Shown here: positions 63,260-64,000 of the stretch, piece after piece
How positions within the stretch are numbered: the stretch's first letter is position 1
How the letters are laid out: each line of letters opens with the position of its first letter
NCBI GenBank assembly: GCA_963773195.1
Contig: CAVZAE010000017.1
Location: forward strand, 62,001 to 126,000
Reading direction: 5' to 3'
Source of the DNA: CAIWHR01 sp963773195
Lineage (GTDB): Bacteria; Pseudomonadota; Gammaproteobacteria; Burkholderiales; Casimicrobiaceae
DNA length: 64,000 bases
Made by a program: the position numbers and the translations under genes
Notes under the pieces: model-generated
What the model saw: the letters and a program-made list of their open reading frames with translations, nothing else
Databases searched by the model: none
Told to the model about the DNA's origin: nothing

Positions 63260-64000
63260 GTGACTACGACGTCGATGACGCTCGCATTGGAGGACGGAAC
63301 GCTCATGGAGGGCGTCTCTTTCGGAGCCGCCAGGCCGGTATCCGGCGAGGTCGTGTTCAACACCGGCATGGCCGGCTACGTGGAGACGCTCACCGACCCG
63401 TCCTATTGCGGCCAGATCCTGGTCCTCACGTATCCGCTGGTGGGCAACTACGGCGTGCCCACGCCGCGAGCCACCGGACAGCCTCGATCGCCCTTACGAG
63501 TCGGCGCGCATCCAGGTGCAGGGCCTCGTCGTCCAGAACTACGTCGACCGCATTCAGTCACCGCGAGGCCGTGCGTTCGCTGGGCAGCTGGCTCTCCGGC
63601 GAGAACGTTCCCGGCCGTTACCGGCATCGACACGCGAACGCTGACCCGCAGCGTCTGCGCGAGCACGGCACCATGCGCGGATGGCTCTTTCCGAGCAGCC
63701 TGAGCGCTGGAGGAGGCGCGGAGCGGCGGCCGACGCGGTCGACATGACGCGCGACGTCTTCCGTCGGTCGCTCCGGCGGCGCCGGTGACGCTACGGCGGC
63801 GGCGAGCCCTCGCATCATGCTGGTCGACGTCGGCGCCAAGGACAACATCGTTCGCTCGCTGCTCGCCCGCGGCGCGACCGTGCGTGCGCGTGCCTGGCAT
63901 GCCGACTGGCTCGACGATGCGCGCGCAGGTCGACGGCATCGTGATCGGCAACGGTCCGGGCGATCCGAAGGACCTGACCGATCTCGTCGGCCAGGTCCGC
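63260..64000 (+). CDS. CarA-like glutamine amidotransferase (carbamoyl-phosphate synthase small subunit paralogue), truncated and frame broken
   Basis: Starts GTG 63260 (an ATG at 63275 is possible): LALEDGTLMEGVSFGAARPV, GEVVFNTGMAGYVETLTDPS and YCGQILVLTYPLVGNYGVP are CarA N-domain sequence. Later pieces in other frames are ARIQVQGLVVQNYVD, VTGIDTRTLTR, IMLVDVGAKDNIVRSLLARG and VDGIVIGNGPGDPKDLTDLV. The glutaminase Cys-His-Glu set lies beyond the right edge. The sequence style, with PSYCGQILVLTYPLVGNYGV, is like eukaryotic/CAD-type CarA. Its place beside a glycan acyltransferase suggests a paralogue serving sugar modification rather than the housekeeping carA, but carB could follow off the window. 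Confidence 0.8.

Noticed and set aside
60771..63263. 830-codon plus-strand frame across the FAD-oxidoreductase and acyltransferase region
   Set aside because: It is antisense to the first gene and out of frame with the second; the acyltransferase frame at 62089-63249 has the clear family motifs.

Overview
The window is GC-rich DNA of a proteobacterium, most probably a betaproteobacterium. The evidence is the linked hemA-prfA-prmC block, an rph-rdgB-hemW block, a recG-ridA pair, a TRAP solute-binding gene beside CoA-thioester enzymes, and GTG starts with frequent 4-base ATGA overlaps. No rRNA, CRISPR array, integrase or insertion sequence was found. One tRNA gene, tRNA-Ala(CGC), lies at 32.2 kb.

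Layout. 1-5.3 kb, minus strand: the Anbu proteasome-like peptidase (cut by the window edge), a heme-binding beta-barrel protein and a large AsmA-like DUF748 protein. 5.4-11.7 kb, plus strand: a catabolic operon with a TRAP binding protein, FAS1-like dehydratase, acyl-CoA dehydrogenase, CoA transferase, MmgE/PrpD protein and methyltransferase. 11.7-32 kb: mainly housekeeping genes (diheme cytochrome c, MidA-like methyltransferase, pteridine reductase, a gcvR-like gene, chaC, amidase, hemW, rdgB, rph, prmC, prfA, hemA, recG, ridA, and a DedA-rhodanese fusion). A TetR regulator faces an uncharacterised protein across a palindrome-rich gap.

From the tRNA onward (32.5-64 kb) the window is a surface-polysaccharide and extracellular-protein region. 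It starts with an acetyltransferase / oxidoreductase / aminotransferase trio of the WbpD-WbpB-WbpE type. Next come two paralogous secreted proteins (fibronectin-like, PKD and C-terminal FG-GAP-like repeats), each preceded by a clear cyclic-di-GMP-I (GEMM) riboswitch. A minus-strand polysaccharide operon follows (two glycosyltransferases, a Wzx-type flippase, an SGNH hydrolase and an internally duplicated cysteine-rich protein), then a GT39-like membrane glycosyltransferase and a lipoprotein. The last 12 kb hold a deoxysugar-type set (methyltransferase, two epimerases, DUF4910 protein, FAD enzyme, PIG-L deacetylase, cytidylyltransferase), an ATP-grasp protein, a flavin monooxygenase-like protein, a membrane acyltransferase and a CarA-like protein. 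This fits a cell that switches on adhesive or matrix proteins and makes a surface glycan in a c-di-GMP-responsive lifestyle.

Quality warning: single-base indels break the frames of most genes in 1.7-5.3, 6.5-11, 32.5-35.2, 35.5-39.8, 51.6-57.6, 58.3-59.1 and 63.4-64 kb, while the stretches between are clean. The broken genes keep full-length homologous segments in alternating frames, so I annotate them as genes with probable sequence errors rather than as pseudogenes.
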